Positions 11,583-25,774 of a stretch of 64,000 bases of DNA are shown here, piece by piece; position 1 is the first letter of the stretch, and each line of letters opens with the position of its first letter. This DNA is from Amyloporia xantha. Its lineage: Eukaryota; Basidiomycota; Agaricomycetes; Polyporales; Adustoporiaceae. Both the position numbers and the translations under genes were made by a program. The notes beneath the pieces are model-generated. The model searched no databases and was not told the DNA's origin. It saw only the letters and a program-made list of their open reading frames with translations. Where the stretch lies: contig JAYKKR010000052.1 of the NCBI GenBank assembly GCA_036971615.1, positions 1 through 64,000 of the forward strand, written 5' to 3'.

Positions 11583-12074
11583 GGGCGCGGAGACGCTGTG
11601 GTGGGCGGTGCTATCTAGGACCTTGGAACCTTGCATATTGTATTATATCGCATCAATAACGAACACGGAGGACGTGGGAAGCATGCTCATTGAATAATTA
11701 TATTGAATATATATCTGACGGTGAGGAAGTGACGAATGGCTTGTATGATGCAATAAACACGGTGCAGATGCAGCTGGCGTGGTCAGCTGCGTCGGGTTAG
11801 CCTCGGTGTGGTAGAGTCTGAGTAACGTCCCCCGGTTCTAACTCTCATCCCTACCGGTGAAGCGTGAACAATGCAGGTGATATATATGCACGACCACAGT
11901 CCTGCTGTTTCTGTCCCCTGAGTGTCTTGTCAACGCGTCCTCCACACGACAAACCATTTTGAATTGACCCCAGGTTTTCTGAAGTACAGTACGTCCACGA
12001 CGGCAGCCAGCTCCTATCACACATCTATCGAACAAACCTTAGTCTCTCGCTCCGGTCATTCAGGACATCTAGCC
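11583..12074. other. intergenic, OPI10-like 3' flank to enoyl-CoA hydratase
   Basis: An AT-rich stretch at 11690-11720 fits a 3' untranslated or polyadenylation region for the upstream gene, and the rest is the hydratase promoter. I see no other feature. Confidence 0.55.
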
Positions 12075-13214
<1,140 letters not shown>

Positions 13215-13559
13215 TGATAAGGCGTGTCATGGCCGGAGGCGCGATGCTGCGAACCGTTGGATGAGTGTCAGGCTTCACATTGTACACCTATACTTCCGCT
13301 TCACTTGCTGAGCGGCCAGAATGATATCTCTTGTCGTCCTGAGCTGATGTGTGATATGCGTTAGTAGTGTTGCATTAGTGTCTTATCTGCAGATAGCTGG
13401 CTACCACACAAGTGCGCAGTTCGCTTCAGTGCAACGCAGACATTATGTATGCGGGCTGCCCAAGCATGTAGCACATATTTACCTGAGACAAGAGTGTTCA
13501 TAGCAGTCTGCTCATGTGGAATTGACTTCTAATGCTACAACGTCGTAAGGATTTACCTC
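13215..13559. other. convergent intergenic region
   Basis: This is the 3' flank of enoyl-CoA hydratase and of the oppositely oriented tRNA-dihydrouridine synthase gene. I see nothing else in it. Confidence 0.55.
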
Positions 13560-16272
13560 TCAACCTTGACTTTCTTCGCTCCCATAAGCATTGCTCTTGT
13601 GCTTCGGAGTGAAGGTCCACGTCTCGGGTGCAGGACCCAGGAACATCTCCGAGATCTTTACCCAATCTCTGCTATCCGCGCTGGCTAACAGCGTTTCTAC
13701 GGAAATGCCGCACCATTGGGCGATTGGTCAGCATGAACGACACCAAGAGACGGCAGATACGATACCTAGCTCGTCTCGCCCACGGAATGCAGGTGCGCGG
13801 TCATTGATTCTCCCTGGAAGCGTCTCGAGCAGGCCGATGGGGATGTAACGATATTGGAACGAAAGCGCCTCGCAGAGATACCGCCGCGTGGTATTTATAC
13901 CGGCGGTGTCTGAGCCAAAGTGGCTGGAAGGGGATCAACATCTACTCCTGACGTCCATCAACATGGAGGGCACGTACTTCAGTCCATATTCTGCATACTG
14001 TGAAGTGTCAGGACAGGTCAGCGAGAGCGATACTTCTTGTTCTAAATCACCATACGGACCTTTCGGGCCAAATCAAGTCTTTCTCGCGAGCTGATATCCC
14101 ACTCCCTGCGCTCCTTGACCTCCGTGAATATCCAAGGCTTGATGAGGGCACCACGCCCGATCATGATACCATCAACCCCGCTGGTTTCCATTTTCTGCCA
14201 ATAATCTTCCGCAGAGAAACAATCGCCACCACCGAAAATCGGCACCGGTGGCACTGGATATACACATTATAAGATAACAGAGTTTAGAAGATGTTATGGA
14301 TGCGCACGGTCTTCCTCTTCCTCCTGTGCACGCACGGCTTCGACACACTGCTTGATGTACTGCCAGTCTGCGAGCTTTGTATAACGCTGTTGCCGCGTAC
14401 GGCCGTGCAGCTTCAACAACCACGAGTGTCAGTTAATGACAGTATGAACTACAGCCAATGGAACGCAAGAATCACCGTCATCGCGGAGACTCCGAACTCC
14501 CGCCCTAGGCGTGGCATGAGCTTATGAGCAGTGTTCCGCCCATCTTTTACCCCGGTGCGAAGCTTCACTGTTACAGGGATTTCACCGAGAGCTCTGTTCA
14601 TGCCCACGACGATCTTCCCCAGTTTACCGGCGGCATCCAGTACTACAAGGCATTAAATGATATTCCATGATGTCAATATATTACTGTCGTTTTCATGCCG
14701 ACCGAGTGGAAATGCTTACAAGCTGAGCCACTCCCTGTCTTGTATACCAGATCAATTGGACAACCACAGTTGACATCCACGAAGTCAAGATTCCCTGCGC
14801 ATTCGCGCCCGATAGTTTCGGCGGCGGGAACAAGCAGCGCGGGTTTGCTACCGGCAATCTGCACGCCAAAGATAGACTCGGATGGATGTCGCCTGACGAG
14901 AGACCACTCTTCTTTGGATCCCTGGAGGAATGAGAGCCCGAGGCCCACTGAGGATGGAAGACGGTAATCAGTATACAGTAGTCAACTTAGAGATGCTACT
15001 TACTCTCGCCACAAGTAATGTCCACGCCGTAGTCGATGCAGAGACGACGGAATGGCTATCACGTAGTATCAGCATCGGGACAGTAAACGATCCTACATTG
15101 TTCTACGTACTAAGTTCCCGACCGTAGTCAAAGGTGCGAGATCTATAATTCCGCATTGTAATTAACTCTGAGTGTCCGGGAGAAGGCCCAACTCACACGT
15201 TTTCCCAGACCAATGCAGCCGCTTCTTTTCGGCAAAGCGGACTGGCACGTCAGGAGTATCGTCTTGAGACCGGTCTGGTTCCTGAGAAAGTCCTCCTGCT
15301 GGTTGTTCGGATTCACCTGTGGATATGGACTGGGGAGCTGTATCAGATGGCTCGACATCTACACCGCCCTTAGCGTCTTCCGCTACTGCGTCCTGGAGCT
15401 CCTTTAGGTATCCATCTGATATTGGGTGTGGATACTACGAGCGCCTACTTCTGAGAAAACACAGCGAGCAACTCGGGGAAAAGTCGTACCTTTTTGGTAC
15501 GGATAAGCTTTAAGGTATTGGGGTCGATGAAGTTCAGCTCAGTCTCGGCTGATGCAGCACGCGCTTTTTTCTCCTCGTCTGTGGTCAACTGAAGCACGCC
15601 GTTGTCCCCTCCCCGAACATGTCCACCAAGGAAGCGACACTTCAGACCGTGCTTACATTCTCCGGTCCTCTCAAAAACAGGGCACTTGGTAAAAAAGTCA
15701 ACGGAGGGGAGCTTTTCATCGATCATCTCTGCGTCCGGAGGTGGTTGCACGTAAGGAGGGACTTCAGTGAGGGCATCTGGAGAAGGAAAATGGATGTCAC
15801 GGGGCTTTGCAGCGAGGTAGGCCGGGATATCGTGCGTGAAACGGCATCTGAGTGTTATTGGGAGTAAATTTGCGGTAGAAAATCTTGTCACTAGATGCGT
15901 ACTCTTCCCCAAACTCGCATTCCTTGCCGCTGGCTATACGCCAGCACAATTCGACTTCATCGCGGACCTTTTGGAAACGCCGACCTTTATTTGCACCGCG
16001 CTTATTCTTCTTCTCCTCTTTTGAGAGCTTTTTGCGCTGGGCGCCAGACAGTTTCTTGCCAGCGCCCCCATCTGGACCTGAACCATCGTCGTCTCTTCTT
16101 CCATTTACATGGCTAGTGCTGCCTTCCGCCGCATCATCGTCGGGCACAGCGCGGGGAGCAACTGAGATGAGAAACCTAATATGAAATCAGCATGTATGCT
16201 ATCTGTACAATGACAATAGGCGTACTCAGCCTTTATAGATGCTGTTCCAGGGGGAAGCGAGTCGCTGGCCAT
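13560..16272 (-). CDS. DUS3: tRNA-dihydrouridine(47) synthase, Dus3-type
   Basis: Dus3 is a flavoenzyme that reduces U47 of tRNA to dihydrouridine. The start ATG is at 16272 ([16 protein letters not shown]), spliced to [15 protein letters not shown] Lys-rich segment ([13 protein letters not shown]) precedes two CCCH zinc fingers: [16 protein letters not shown] with RFTH across an intron, and [18 protein letters not shown]. The FMN-binding TIM barrel follows: [34 protein letters not shown] with the catalytic Cys in the NxGCP motif, [18 protein letters not shown] and [10 protein letters not shown], then [18 protein letters not shown]. The fingers-plus-barrel order is specific to Dus3. The stop is TGA at 13560-13562. 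The gene has many introns of about 50-70 nt and looks intact. Confidence 0.93.
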
Positions 16273-16569
16273 TTCCTTGGTTGTACGCTGTAAGTCTATG
16301 GAGGATGAGACAGATTATATCTGCAGATTGCTTTGAGATGAGAGTAGATCAAAAGATGCAGCATACCCATATGAGGAAATAGATTAGATAACTTACTTGC
16401 GGACGGGCTCCCTCCGTCCATATGATGTTCCACTTGCAAGCGACCGTGTTGTCCATCCAATCATGTTTAACTCCCTACCATTCGCATCTTCTTCTCATCA
16501 TCTTAGCATGATACAGACGAAGAACATTCTCATGACCATGACTAGCACAGACTATTGCAGTGACCCACC

Positions 16570-17893
16570 ATGGTTGCCCTCAGTAACGAGTCCTACGTCT
16601 GCGACCCTCGTCCGGAATATCCTCTCTTTATTACTGCGAGACGATACTGGAATCCAGAGATCTCCTCAGACTGTCCGGACGCACTCACACTAATCCTAGC
16701 TCACGGCATAGGGTGCCACAAAGAACAGTGGGAGCCGACAGTAGGACACTTGTATGACCTTCTGGCCGGGCAGCGGGATATTCAGATACGAGACGTATGG
16801 AGTATTGACTGCCCGAACCACGGAGATGCCGCAGTTCTGAACGAAGCCACCCTTCAGTGGGGATATCGCAGCTGTGTGTCATCTCTGATTATATATTCGA
16901 CTGTTACGTTCGTAGTCAGATTAATTCCTTCTGTTTTAATGCCAGTCGATTGGGGGGAGTACGCTCGCGCCATACATATATTCCTTGCAGGACTCGGAAA
17001 AGGCGTGGACACTGATTTTAACACGCGCAATCTCGTTGGTATTGGTCATTCCATGGGTGCCGTCGGGCTGTGCGTCCATACTCGCTAATGTGTCATACCG
17101 CTGCTCACACTGTATGACGAACGCAGAATCCTGTCCAATACATTCTGGCCAAAGATTTCCTTCCAATCTTTCATCCTCGTAGAGCCTGTCTGCTTGCCTC
17201 CAAAATTGGAGTTCGGGCAGTACCTCATCAAGAGCGTGCAAAAGCGCCGTGACATTTTCGCATCTCGCGAGGAGGCCTTCGCTTGGCTGAATTCTCGTGC
17301 AGGCTTCAAATCCTGGGATGAGCGCGTCCTGAAGGCATACGTAGTGAGCACTGTCAATACCTGCTTTCGTCTTGAACTACCCTGAGAACCACCCTATCAA
17401 GGATTATGGAATGCGTGACCTTCCTAGTCTCGGATATTCGGACATGACGGAAGGCGTGACATTAAAGTGTACAAAAGCACAGGAAATGGTATGCCCGCAT
17501 CTTTTTCATCAGGTTTTGTTGACCTCCATGAATGACCTGAAACACATTTGATTGACCTGTGATTTTACAACCGTAAGGCGTGCTATATCGACCCAGACAA
17601 TAGTGGCTGCGTGCGCAGCTTCAGGTACCTTGCTACACTCTGCTCTGAGTACCCCGTGCACATTCTGTATGCTCCTTCAAATGACCTCATGTACGTGTGG
17701 TCGCGTTGACCATACCAAGGCCTGGCTAACACCTTTTTGTTGTTCCTGTAGACCAGATCATATAAAAGATCGTGTGTTGACGCATGGCACGCTTGGCAAA
17801 CATGCGTCTGTGAGGAGGGTGTCGAACTGTGATCATTTGGTCAGTGAACTCACTCTTGCGAGGTTGATGTGCATTTTGATCGATTGGATATGA
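16570..17893 (+). CDS. alpha/beta hydrolase (LPX1-like), copy 2
   Basis: This is a close relative of the hydrolase at the left edge, with the same exon plan. It starts MVALSNESYVCDPRPEYPLF and has LILAHGIGCHKEQW. Across the first intron it reads FDWGEYARAIHIFLAGLGKG and then GHSMG with the Ser nucleophile. Later exons hold ASREEAFAWLNSRAGFKSWD, EGVTLKCTKAQE, YPVHILY and GTLGKHASVRRV, ending at TGA 17893. Near the catalytic His the sequence is NCDHLVS, where copy 1 has EAGHLV, so the His is kept but its neighbourhood differs. All junctions I traced stay open. There is no PTS1-like C-terminus. Substrate and location are unknown. Confidence 0.83.
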
Positions 17894-18661
17894 TGGTCGA
17901 TCGACGTAATCTACAACATAACCTTACCGCCGGACATTGCCCCAAAAAAGATGGTCCAAACCCAGCCTTTGGGGCTCGCAGTGGCAATCTGCGCGATCCT
18001 GAATGGTGAAACGGCTCCTCGGTGGGATAAGAGCAAGCTTTAGTAGGCCCGGGGTACTGATATAGTACATTTATCTTACTGTCGGAAGGCTTTGACATAA
18101 GTAGGCAACGGATACATAGGACGTTTGTGATTGGTGTGATTTAACTCGAGCTTCTCAAAATAGACTTTGACATGTACTTGGTATTAGTGATGCAGAAGGA
18201 TAATATATTCGACAGAGTATGCCTCAAATAGAACACTCAGCAAACTCGTTCATTTGGGCACATATTCCGCCAATATTCCGCGGCGCATCTCTCGTAGTGA
18301 GGTGGTAGCTTATGAATACCCTCTTATCACAATGAAACCGTGCAGCTTACCTCAAGTTCGAGAAGATGTCTGAGAATTCGCGATTTTGCCATGCAAGCAG
18401 CATGCTGGTATTGACAATGAATGCCCTCTGTGGTATCATGAGTCGGCACCTTTCAAATGCTATTACATCCCAGGACATGGCCCGAGGAAAATGGGACCGA
18501 CGCCCGACATCTCGTGCAAATCACTAGCATATGGCAATATAGCTGCAAGTCCCATGGCACTGCGAGTCTTCTGTGAGCTGTGCTACTGACCTTGTATGTG
18601 GAACACGAGAACTCACGGCGTGACTCTGGATGTAAATGAGTACTGATTCAGGAATGAGTTA
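17894..18661. other. convergent intergenic region
   Basis: This 0.77-kb region separates the second hydrolase from the thioesterase gene. Open frames here are short and uninformative. I see no RNA gene or repeat. Confidence 0.55.
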
Positions 18662-19190
18662 TTATAGTTTAGCATGTGCATTCGTCAGGATCGGGGCAGA
18701 CAACTTAGCAAGACCCTCCCGTATCTCCTTGTTCATAGGTGCACTCTTCCTGCTCATACTCTCTACAAAGACATGAGTGTATCCACCGACCGCGCTGGGA
18801 ACCTCCTTGCCCTCTTCAAACACTCCTACTTCGTACGTCACTGAACTCGTACCGAGCTTGCTCACCCTCAAGCCGAGATCGGCTACAGCAGGGAACGAGA
18901 TAGGAGAGAAGTAATGGCAGAAAGACGAAACGACCAGTCCGATGTGTGGGGACCCGGTCGGAGAGAGTTGGCAGTGTTTCATCAGGTATGTATTGACGAT
19001 GGAATCAAAGAGATGGTAGTAAATGGAGTTGTTGACGTGAGCATACTGGTCGTTGTCACTCCTGGGAGACAATATTAGCTTCAATGTGCTCAGCAGATTG
19101 GTCTGAACTTTGCACTAACCACCGCGTACGATATGACAGGAAGAAGGGGTACTGTGATCGCCGTCGCCTTCGGAGATCATCCTCCATCAT
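18662..19190 (-). CDS. hotdog-fold (4HBT-type) acyl-CoA thioesterase
   Basis: The gene encodes a small thioesterase of the 4-hydroxybenzoyl-CoA thioesterase class. Exon 1 starts at ATG 19188-19190 (MMEDDLRRRRRSQYPFFLSY) and ends in RTRW. After an intron of about 60 nt, exon 2 reads SDNDQYAHVNNSIYYHLFDS, the helix-capping motif D..x.HVNN of the family, then TSSVTYEVGVFEEGKEV and GGYTHVFVE, matching the hotdog strands. The stop is TAA at 18662-18664. The length, about 155 residues, is normal. The first exon is short and its first ATG pair is the only one available, so the start is fairly secure. Substrate is unknown. Confidence 0.85.
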
Positions 19191-19622
19191 GCGCGCTGTC
19201 TATGGCAAATGGCAAGTACAGTACCCTGTAGCAAGCTGGCTATATGCATGCAACAGAGTGTGTGTATAGCGTCAGACGGGGTCTGGGGCAAGCACTGGCA
19301 AGCATAAATAGCAGGCAGAGGCACGTGACTTCCAATGCTGGATTTCATGCTCAGGACATCTTGTTGTCGACGTCGACTTAGTAGCCCATCTCAAAGCCTC
19401 CTGGGATATTTCGACTCAGTGAACGTGTCTACAGTATCGTCTATTGGTGGCTTTTCCTAACATCGAGTGGACGGTTTTGTTTCTCTGGACCGTGCCAAGA
19501 GTGTACGGCGGATGCTGGGATAAGTTTAACGTTTCTCTTGTGATTGCCTCTTGACGCACTCTTAGTGGATCAGCTGTGTATCTCTCTCGTACCTCTTTGA
19601 CATTGGACTACAGACTCTGGTG
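19191..19622. other. divergent promoter region
   Basis: This 0.43-kb region lies between the thioesterase start (-) and the ECM11-like start (+). I see no exon or repeat. Confidence 0.55.
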
Positions 19623-21317
19623 ATGAGTGCCCGAACCCCCTTCGTTCCTCAGCGGCCGGCTTCTCGTCTTAACACAAACCAATCTGATCACAATGCGGCA
19701 TCGTCTCCTCAACTGGTTCATGAACCTCTCTGCTCCAACGGACTCTTGCCCTCTTCAAATCCCGGTGAAAAAGTGGATACTCAATTAGACAATCATCAAA
19801 CCCATGCAACGGACGCTGATTTGGCCCCCCTTCAAAAATTGGTCAACAGGCCCCTCAATATATCTGCCTTCGTGAAGAACAAGCCGCTACAGTCAAGTCA
19901 TATTTCTGGAAAGTCTCGTAAATCCTTCGAAGATGCTACCGCTCGTTCCCGCTCGCCCAAGCCTCTTCTATCGAATCCCAACCATCAAGCACTACGCGTT
20001 GCAGCTCCGAGGCCGTCGTCGCCTTTCTTCCCTAGCTCTTCTGGATTTATATCAATGCATGGTTTTCGGGCTCCTCCCCACCCGCTGCCTTCAAAGCTCC
20101 AGTCCACCACTTCTGCGGACGAATTGAGCTCCAACGCGGCGCATATACCCACTTCTGCTCACAATTCTGCCTCTGACAAACCTGACGGACATCACACGTC
20201 GCAAACTGTTACCCAGTCGTCCGATAGACGCATGTTTCCTACTACCTACGACCCTATTCGGCCGAAGAGCCGTACCCATATTGCATCTCACCCTTCACTG
20301 GAAAAGATAAGTGAAGTTATCGAGGAAGAGGAACTCAACGAGCCTCATGAGGCCGCACATTGCGAACGTGCTCCGAATGATTACAATGACTTTGACGCGC
20401 AGGAACATGCCAGGATACCTCGCCAGGACAGCGAAGGCGAGAACTACCCGATTCGGGCTCTCAGAAGGACTGGAAAACGTGTTGAGCGCATTGATGAAGA
20501 TGAACAGTACGACTACGGGAACGAGGCGAAGAGATACAAACCAGATGCCCTTTCGGTCAGTCAATGCAGTCGAGTTCGCCTTGTACATGCTGACTGCTTA
20601 TATGCGCAGCATGACTTCCCACCGCCTTACTCTCGTCAATCCACCCCGGCTTCACAGTACTCGATGGTGGCGGGTCAGTCAGGTAGTGGGACCCTTCCCG
20701 CTGCGCAGCATTATCAGCTCGACTCGCCGTATGCACAGCCATCTGCCCTTCCCCCGAGAGACGTGGACCAGGGGCATAGCCAGCATGTGTTGCACAGAGT
20801 TTTTGGCCATGAGCTCAATGTGTACGTAGATTCGCATATAGAAGCCTACGAGGAGGCAAAGAAGAAGTGGTCCGAGTGCTCGATGGACGATTGGAAGGCT
20901 GGTGCCGACGGTGCGTCCACGTCGTATTTGAGCAACCCTCTAGTCTTTGTGTCCTAATAGCATGAACGGGATTCTGCAGAATTGACGAACAAGTTTGCGA
21001 AGATGCTCGATTTTGTTCGTATTGACTTATCCCTGTATCGATTGTATGTATGCTGATGGGCTCATCCAGGTGAAAGATCATATGACGTAAGTCTGTTCTG
21101 CCGAATTGTGGACCTGGTCGTACTCACGCTGAGCAGATCGAAGCTTTCTTTGTATGCCTCTCTGCATTCAGCGGTGTCTGTGCATCGAACGGTCCTCACC
21201 GACCGTGAGCAAACATTGCAAGAAGCACGAGAGAGCTTGGTTCGCGATGGCGGGAATGTCGTAGGAGGCAAGCAGTCCGACAGCAAGGTGCGAACAGTGG
21301 TTGGAGGTGATGATTGA
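19623..21317 (+). CDS. ECM11-like protein (meiotic/synaptonemal candidate)
   Basis: This is a low-complexity, Ser/Pro-rich protein of about 500 residues starting MSARTPFVPQRPASRL. The first 300 residues look disordered, with one acidic helix (SLEKISEVIEEEELNEPHE). Introns 20556-20609 and several near 20910-21125 join HDFPPPYSRQSTPASQ and HIEAYEEAKKKWSECSMDDW to ELTNKFAKMLDFVKDHM and then SKLSLYASLHSAV, a short coiled-coil-like C-terminal domain. The C-terminal pattern resembles the ECM11 domain, whose yeast member is a SUMO-regulated part of the synaptonemal complex central element. That assignment is from memory of the domain's look and is moderate. The stop is at 21317. Confidence 0.6.
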
Positions 21318-21471
21318 CAAACCCGATAAGAAATTCCTGGAGCTCTGCCCGTGTTTGTTCTTGGTCTTGGGATGGTACTTTCGGATTGTCGTTGCAATGT
21401 GGTCACATTATCATGTCGTTTGTATCCTATTCGTTGTAATACCCTACAGCCTGTCAGGACGCCGATCCCAA

Positions 21472-22086
21472 TCACGATGCTTTCTCTGTCAATTGAGTCA
21501 CGATATCGACCGCTCTCTTGAACTTCCGTTTGTCTTCCTCAGTAGCCTGCCTTTCACTAGTGCCGTTACCACAACCCTCAGGACCACCATTCATCCACAT
21601 GAGGTCCTCACTCCCAAAAGCTATACTCGTATCCATGCCGTAGATATCCTGGCTACCAGGGGGATACTCGGTGGGGATAGACTTCAAGATGTTATATAAT
21701 TCTCCGAGCAGAGTAGTCGCGCTCTCATCGGCGGCTGAGAGGGACTTGCTCGTAGCATCCTGAAGAGAAGGCGTTCCGTCCGGGCGCACTGCAGCGGTGA
21801 CGAGGAACGCAGATTGGGACGGAGCTCCAGTTATAGTGTAAATGGCGCTCGGAGTAGGAGGAGCGAAGCCTCCTGTGATACCTGCGCCAAAATAAACTAA
21901 ACGTGCGATGATAATTGACGAGGAGACAGGCAAACCGTGCTGTAAGCGAAGGGGAAAATTCTGACGGGACCATGGGAGCAGGGTGTAGTTTATGATAGTG
22001 GAAGGTGAGGAAAGAGGAGTGTGCCACTGGCTGCAATGCGCACTGCGCAATGCGCGGTATAAGTGATCGATGATTAATAGCTCCAT
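21472..22086 (-). CDS. unrecognised fungal protein
   Basis: I do not recognise this protein. The best-supported part runs from GITGGFAPPTPSAIYTITG through AFLVTAAVRPDGTPSLQD and LLGELYNILKSIPTEYPPGS to DIYGMDTSIAFGSEDLMWMN and GPEGCGNG, ending KRAVDIVTQLTEKAS at 21472. The acidic, glycine-rich motif near the end and a helix-rich tail suggest a soluble protein. The start is uncertain: the frame is open back to 22086, but an ATG in another frame (near 21973) could be joined by an intron whose phase I could not make fit. It converges with the ECM11-like gene. Confidence 0.55.
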   Translation of the reverse strand: MELLIIDHLYRALRSAHCSQWHTPLSSPSTIINYTLLPWSRQNFPLRLQHGLPVSSSIIIARLVYFGAGITGGFAPPTPSAIYTITGAPSQSAFLVTAAVRPDGTPSLQDATSKSLSAADESATTLLGELYNILKSIPTEYPPGSQDIYGMDTSIAFGSEDLMWMNGGPEGCGNGTSERQATEEDKRKFKRAVDIVTQLTEKAS

Positions 22087-22233
22087 GTACTATCAAGATC
22101 TGCCTTAAGGAGGACTATGTCATAGTTCAGCGTTAGTTGAGCTGTCGTTCCTGACAGCGGAATGTCGTTTCACAGATAAGCCCGGATGCAGGAGAGGACG
22201 CTAGCGCTGCTATTCGAGTCAACTAATGGTGTA

Positions 22234-25200
22234 TCAACAAATTGCGCAGTCCTCCTTAAAACTGAGGTTATACATGGTCTTATCAACTGTCTTTTCGATC
22301 TTCTTCCAATCGGCTCGTCTTTGAATAAACTCATAGATATCCTGTGACAAATGTGAGCCATGAAATGAACAGGGAACTGGAATGCCTACCTCAGGCTTAT
22401 AAGCACCACCATACCGCGTCACATCTCTCACAATCTGTGCTAAATCCTTCGCATCCTCTACTACATATACGTGTCCAAGCATCTTCAAATATGAAAATTC
22501 AGCCGCGATACTGCTAACCTACGTGGGTGGTTCAGATGGACACCATCAGCCTAATGGATGGGATTTCACCTTTAAGGAAGATATGAACGCGTAATAAGCG
22601 TTTAGATCCGCTATGACTTGAAAGCCTCCTGTGAGAGATATGATTTGCCGCTTCAAATGCTTCTGTACGATCCTATGAGCGCGAGCGTCCGTGAGACATT
22701 ACGACAGGTCAAGACCCTTTATGACAGCAGGACACTCACCCAATGAGACGAATGCCAATTTCCTGATAGAACACCTCCAGCACTTCTTTGCTCGTGCTTC
22801 CTTTCAGTAGCTGGCAGTGCATCCTCAAGCATTGTATAGCCTCTACGCAGCCTTGCGTCGGACCAAGATCAAGCGGAGCGTCTTCAGGAGGGTAATACTC
22901 GCGAGGTTTAGTGAATTTCATAATGATATGTTCTACCTGATAGATGACCTGTATTAGCACCGCACGCGAGTGAAATAGGCTCCAAACTTGCCTGATTCAT
23001 CAGTGCGTCAGTTCCAGCATTAAGCCCAGCAGCGACGCAGTCATCCAAAATATCTTCGAACCGCTTCTTTTCGCGAACTACCGTATTTAGAAAGTCCGTA
23101 CGATCAATGTGGGGTACCTGGAACCGGGTTCAATGCAATCAAATCTAGAGGTAATTACAAACAACTCACCAATTCCTTGTCAAAGTACACCTGAACCATG
23201 GATTGCATAGTGTCACCAACGTGGACGAGCTCAAAGAACTGCAGCAAAGGAGCGACGCTGCGAGTCTCCTCATGTTCTGCGGGCTGGTACGTTTTCATCT
23301 GTTCTGTCGCCCTATTTGACATGTCAGGAGATGCCTACTGTACAACAGCAAAGGCTATCATCACTCACGTCTCGAACCCTGGTCGAATGTGTCTTTCGCT
23401 AAGCGCCTGTAGCAGTAATACGAATATTTCTTCGAGCGTATCGCGCACGCGATGTCCATATTGGCCTGGATAGCCTGAAAACGTTTCGGCACGCTTCAAC
23501 GATTCCCGGTCCGCATGAATGAGCTCTAGAGCGATGTCTAACGACAGAAGAAGATCAAGGGTTTCGAGGGGAGTGGTCGTGCTTGAAGGATTCGGCGTAG
23601 ACATTCGACTGGAGGATATCGACGTGGGTGCAGTACTCGCAACGTCCACAGTGGTCGCCGAAGACATTGATGCTGTAAATGTTCATCTCTGAAGCTACAC
23701 CGATGTGGAAGAAACTCACAACGCGCTTTTTCGTCTTTTTCTTCCTTCTCTACTCCATGTTTATTGTCCAGTTTCTCATCTTCATCCACATCTCCGATTT
23801 CGAACAAAGTTTCATCACCACTCTTGCTGAAGTCGCGCGTGTACCAGCTCTTTTCGTTCTCATTCCTACTCCAGCCACTCAAGCGACCGAACCCTCGCGA
23901 CCCGCGTTGCGCTGTATCGCTGCCGGCACTCCCTCCCCAGCGCTGTGGATTCAACATAGAAATTCCCTGAACAGCAGCATTGCTGCCAGAAGTGAAGGCT
24001 GCCCCGACAGCTTTTCCCACTGTGCGAGGAACGATGGTTACAGGGAGTAGGAGGACGTCAGTAAAAGAAGCAAGGACAGTGCGTTTCACTTGTGCAGGGT
24101 TCTGAGAACCCAGAAAGCGTACATGGTCCGGCGCTGTAGTTGGCACTGTTGTCTGGTTCGATAGCTGTAAATTCAATTAATAAAATGCTGCATTTGGAGA
24201 CAAATAAGGAGACGTACCTGTGTCTCCCAGCCTCCGCAGGTCACCTCAAAGCACTGCTTGACGAATTCCACTTCCTCGTCAAGATACTCATCCATGTTCA
24301 CTTCGAACATCCGGTACCTGTAATGCAAGCATGTCGTACTGAATCCTGAATTTAACGCATACGGTGACAGCTCACACCACATCTTCTGCTTGCGTTTTAG
24401 AGACCAGCGAGTCGTCTCGTTCTGCGGCAACTTCAACGATGACGTCGACTATGCGCCACGCTTCTTTAAAGCTGGCCGCGGTTGCCTTCAGGAACGTTTC
24501 ATTTGAGATTTCTCGGGCCCGGTTCAGCAACGGTGATATATATTCGGCCACCTGGCCGAAAATCCAGCATATGGGTGAGACAACTGGTAAACAACCCTAA
24601 GAAAGAGACATAACAGCTTACCACATCGTTCGCAAGGCGGTCGGAAAACGCAAGGAGAACATTTGTTTCTGGAGGAAACACTCGTACTGCTCTTGCACCG
24701 TGCTCCTTCAAAGCTGCGAGGACTGCACCTATGAAAGCATCCATAGCGTCGAAGTCCAGTTGGCCGTCTTTTCTACAGATATTGTGAAACAGTCTGAAGC
24801 GAAGGCGTGTTGTCTACGTACGTGAAGTTGTCAAGAGCCTTCCATTTGCTTTGTTCATACAATATTTCCCTTTTCTCAGCCCACATCGCTCCCAGCTCCC
24901 AAGCGCCTTCGGAACGATCCCATACCTCCCAGCTGGCCTCCGCAGCTTCCTTCATTGCAGGCTCGTTACCTTTACTATCGGCGACATCGAATGCCGTGAG
25001 TAGGCCGTCTTCAAAGCGATCAATCGCGGCCCGTAGGGCAGCACTAAGCAACTGCCATGAGCGCAAGGGCTTCACTCGGGGCGACAGATAGTATGACAAG
25101 AGCCGAAGCGTATGCGCTTGCTGACGGAGGGGTGGAGCAGGCGAAGGGAAGAGGGCGGAGAGAACAGCGTGGGGCGGGGCAGACAAGGCGGGGATGAGCG

Positions 25201-25774
25201 TTTTGAGAAGAGTATGTGCCCGAATATAGAGGGCGCGAAAGGAGGGCTTAGAGGGCGTAGGACTATTTCTCGGAGAGCGTGGACTATGGATCGCAGCACC
25301 ACTGAAGGTCCCGATGAAGTCCCCCATCTCGTCTGCTTGAGCGTCGACTGCTGCGAACTCACCAAACTCGTCGTCGACTATGTCGACAGCTAATGTGGGA
25401 GGGGCTTGGCCCTTCGTCACTGCATTCTGGGTCTTCATCTTCTCCTCCAGGGCATCAAGCACACCGCCTAGATTACTCCTTTCGACACCGAAGGCATTCC
25501 AGCGCGTTTCCCATACACGCTCATCCCTGGCAAGACTAGCTAATGCCCTAGATGATTGGGAGTACGCAGGCAAGTCCGGCACAGCTAGGTGAGTAAGGAT
25601 CAAGATGTGAAGGTCTGCAGGGAGGCGACCTATGAGCTGAAAAGGAGGAGGGCCCCTGACGTGTGGGTTGGATGGAACCCCTGCGTTCTTCGAGGGCGCG
25701 CGGCCGGCAGTAGCTGAAGTAGAATGAGAGGACGCATACAGCCTAACAGGTTCAAGGGTCGTGAACTTGTCCAT
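22234..25774 (-). CDS. RCY1: recyclin-1 (F-box / Sec10-like) with CaaX end
   Basis: Recyclin-1 is an F-box protein that acts with Skp1 in recycling of cargo from endosomes to the Golgi and plasma membrane. The N-terminus carries the F-box, IGRLPADLHILILTHLAVPD and SRALASLARDERVWETRW, followed by a Pro/Ser-rich linker. The long helical remainder matches the Sec10/recyclin region: FSDRLANDV, EYLDEEVEFVKQCFEVTCGG, QNPAQVKRTVLASFTDVLLL, RVRDTLEEIFVLLLQALSER and AGLNAGTDALMNQVEHIIMK. About nine introns of 50-70 nt interrupt it. The protein ends ...FKEDCAIC with stop at 22234-22236, so the last four residues form a CaaX box, as in yeast Rcy1, whose CaaX is prenylated. The gene appears intact. Confidence 0.88.
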
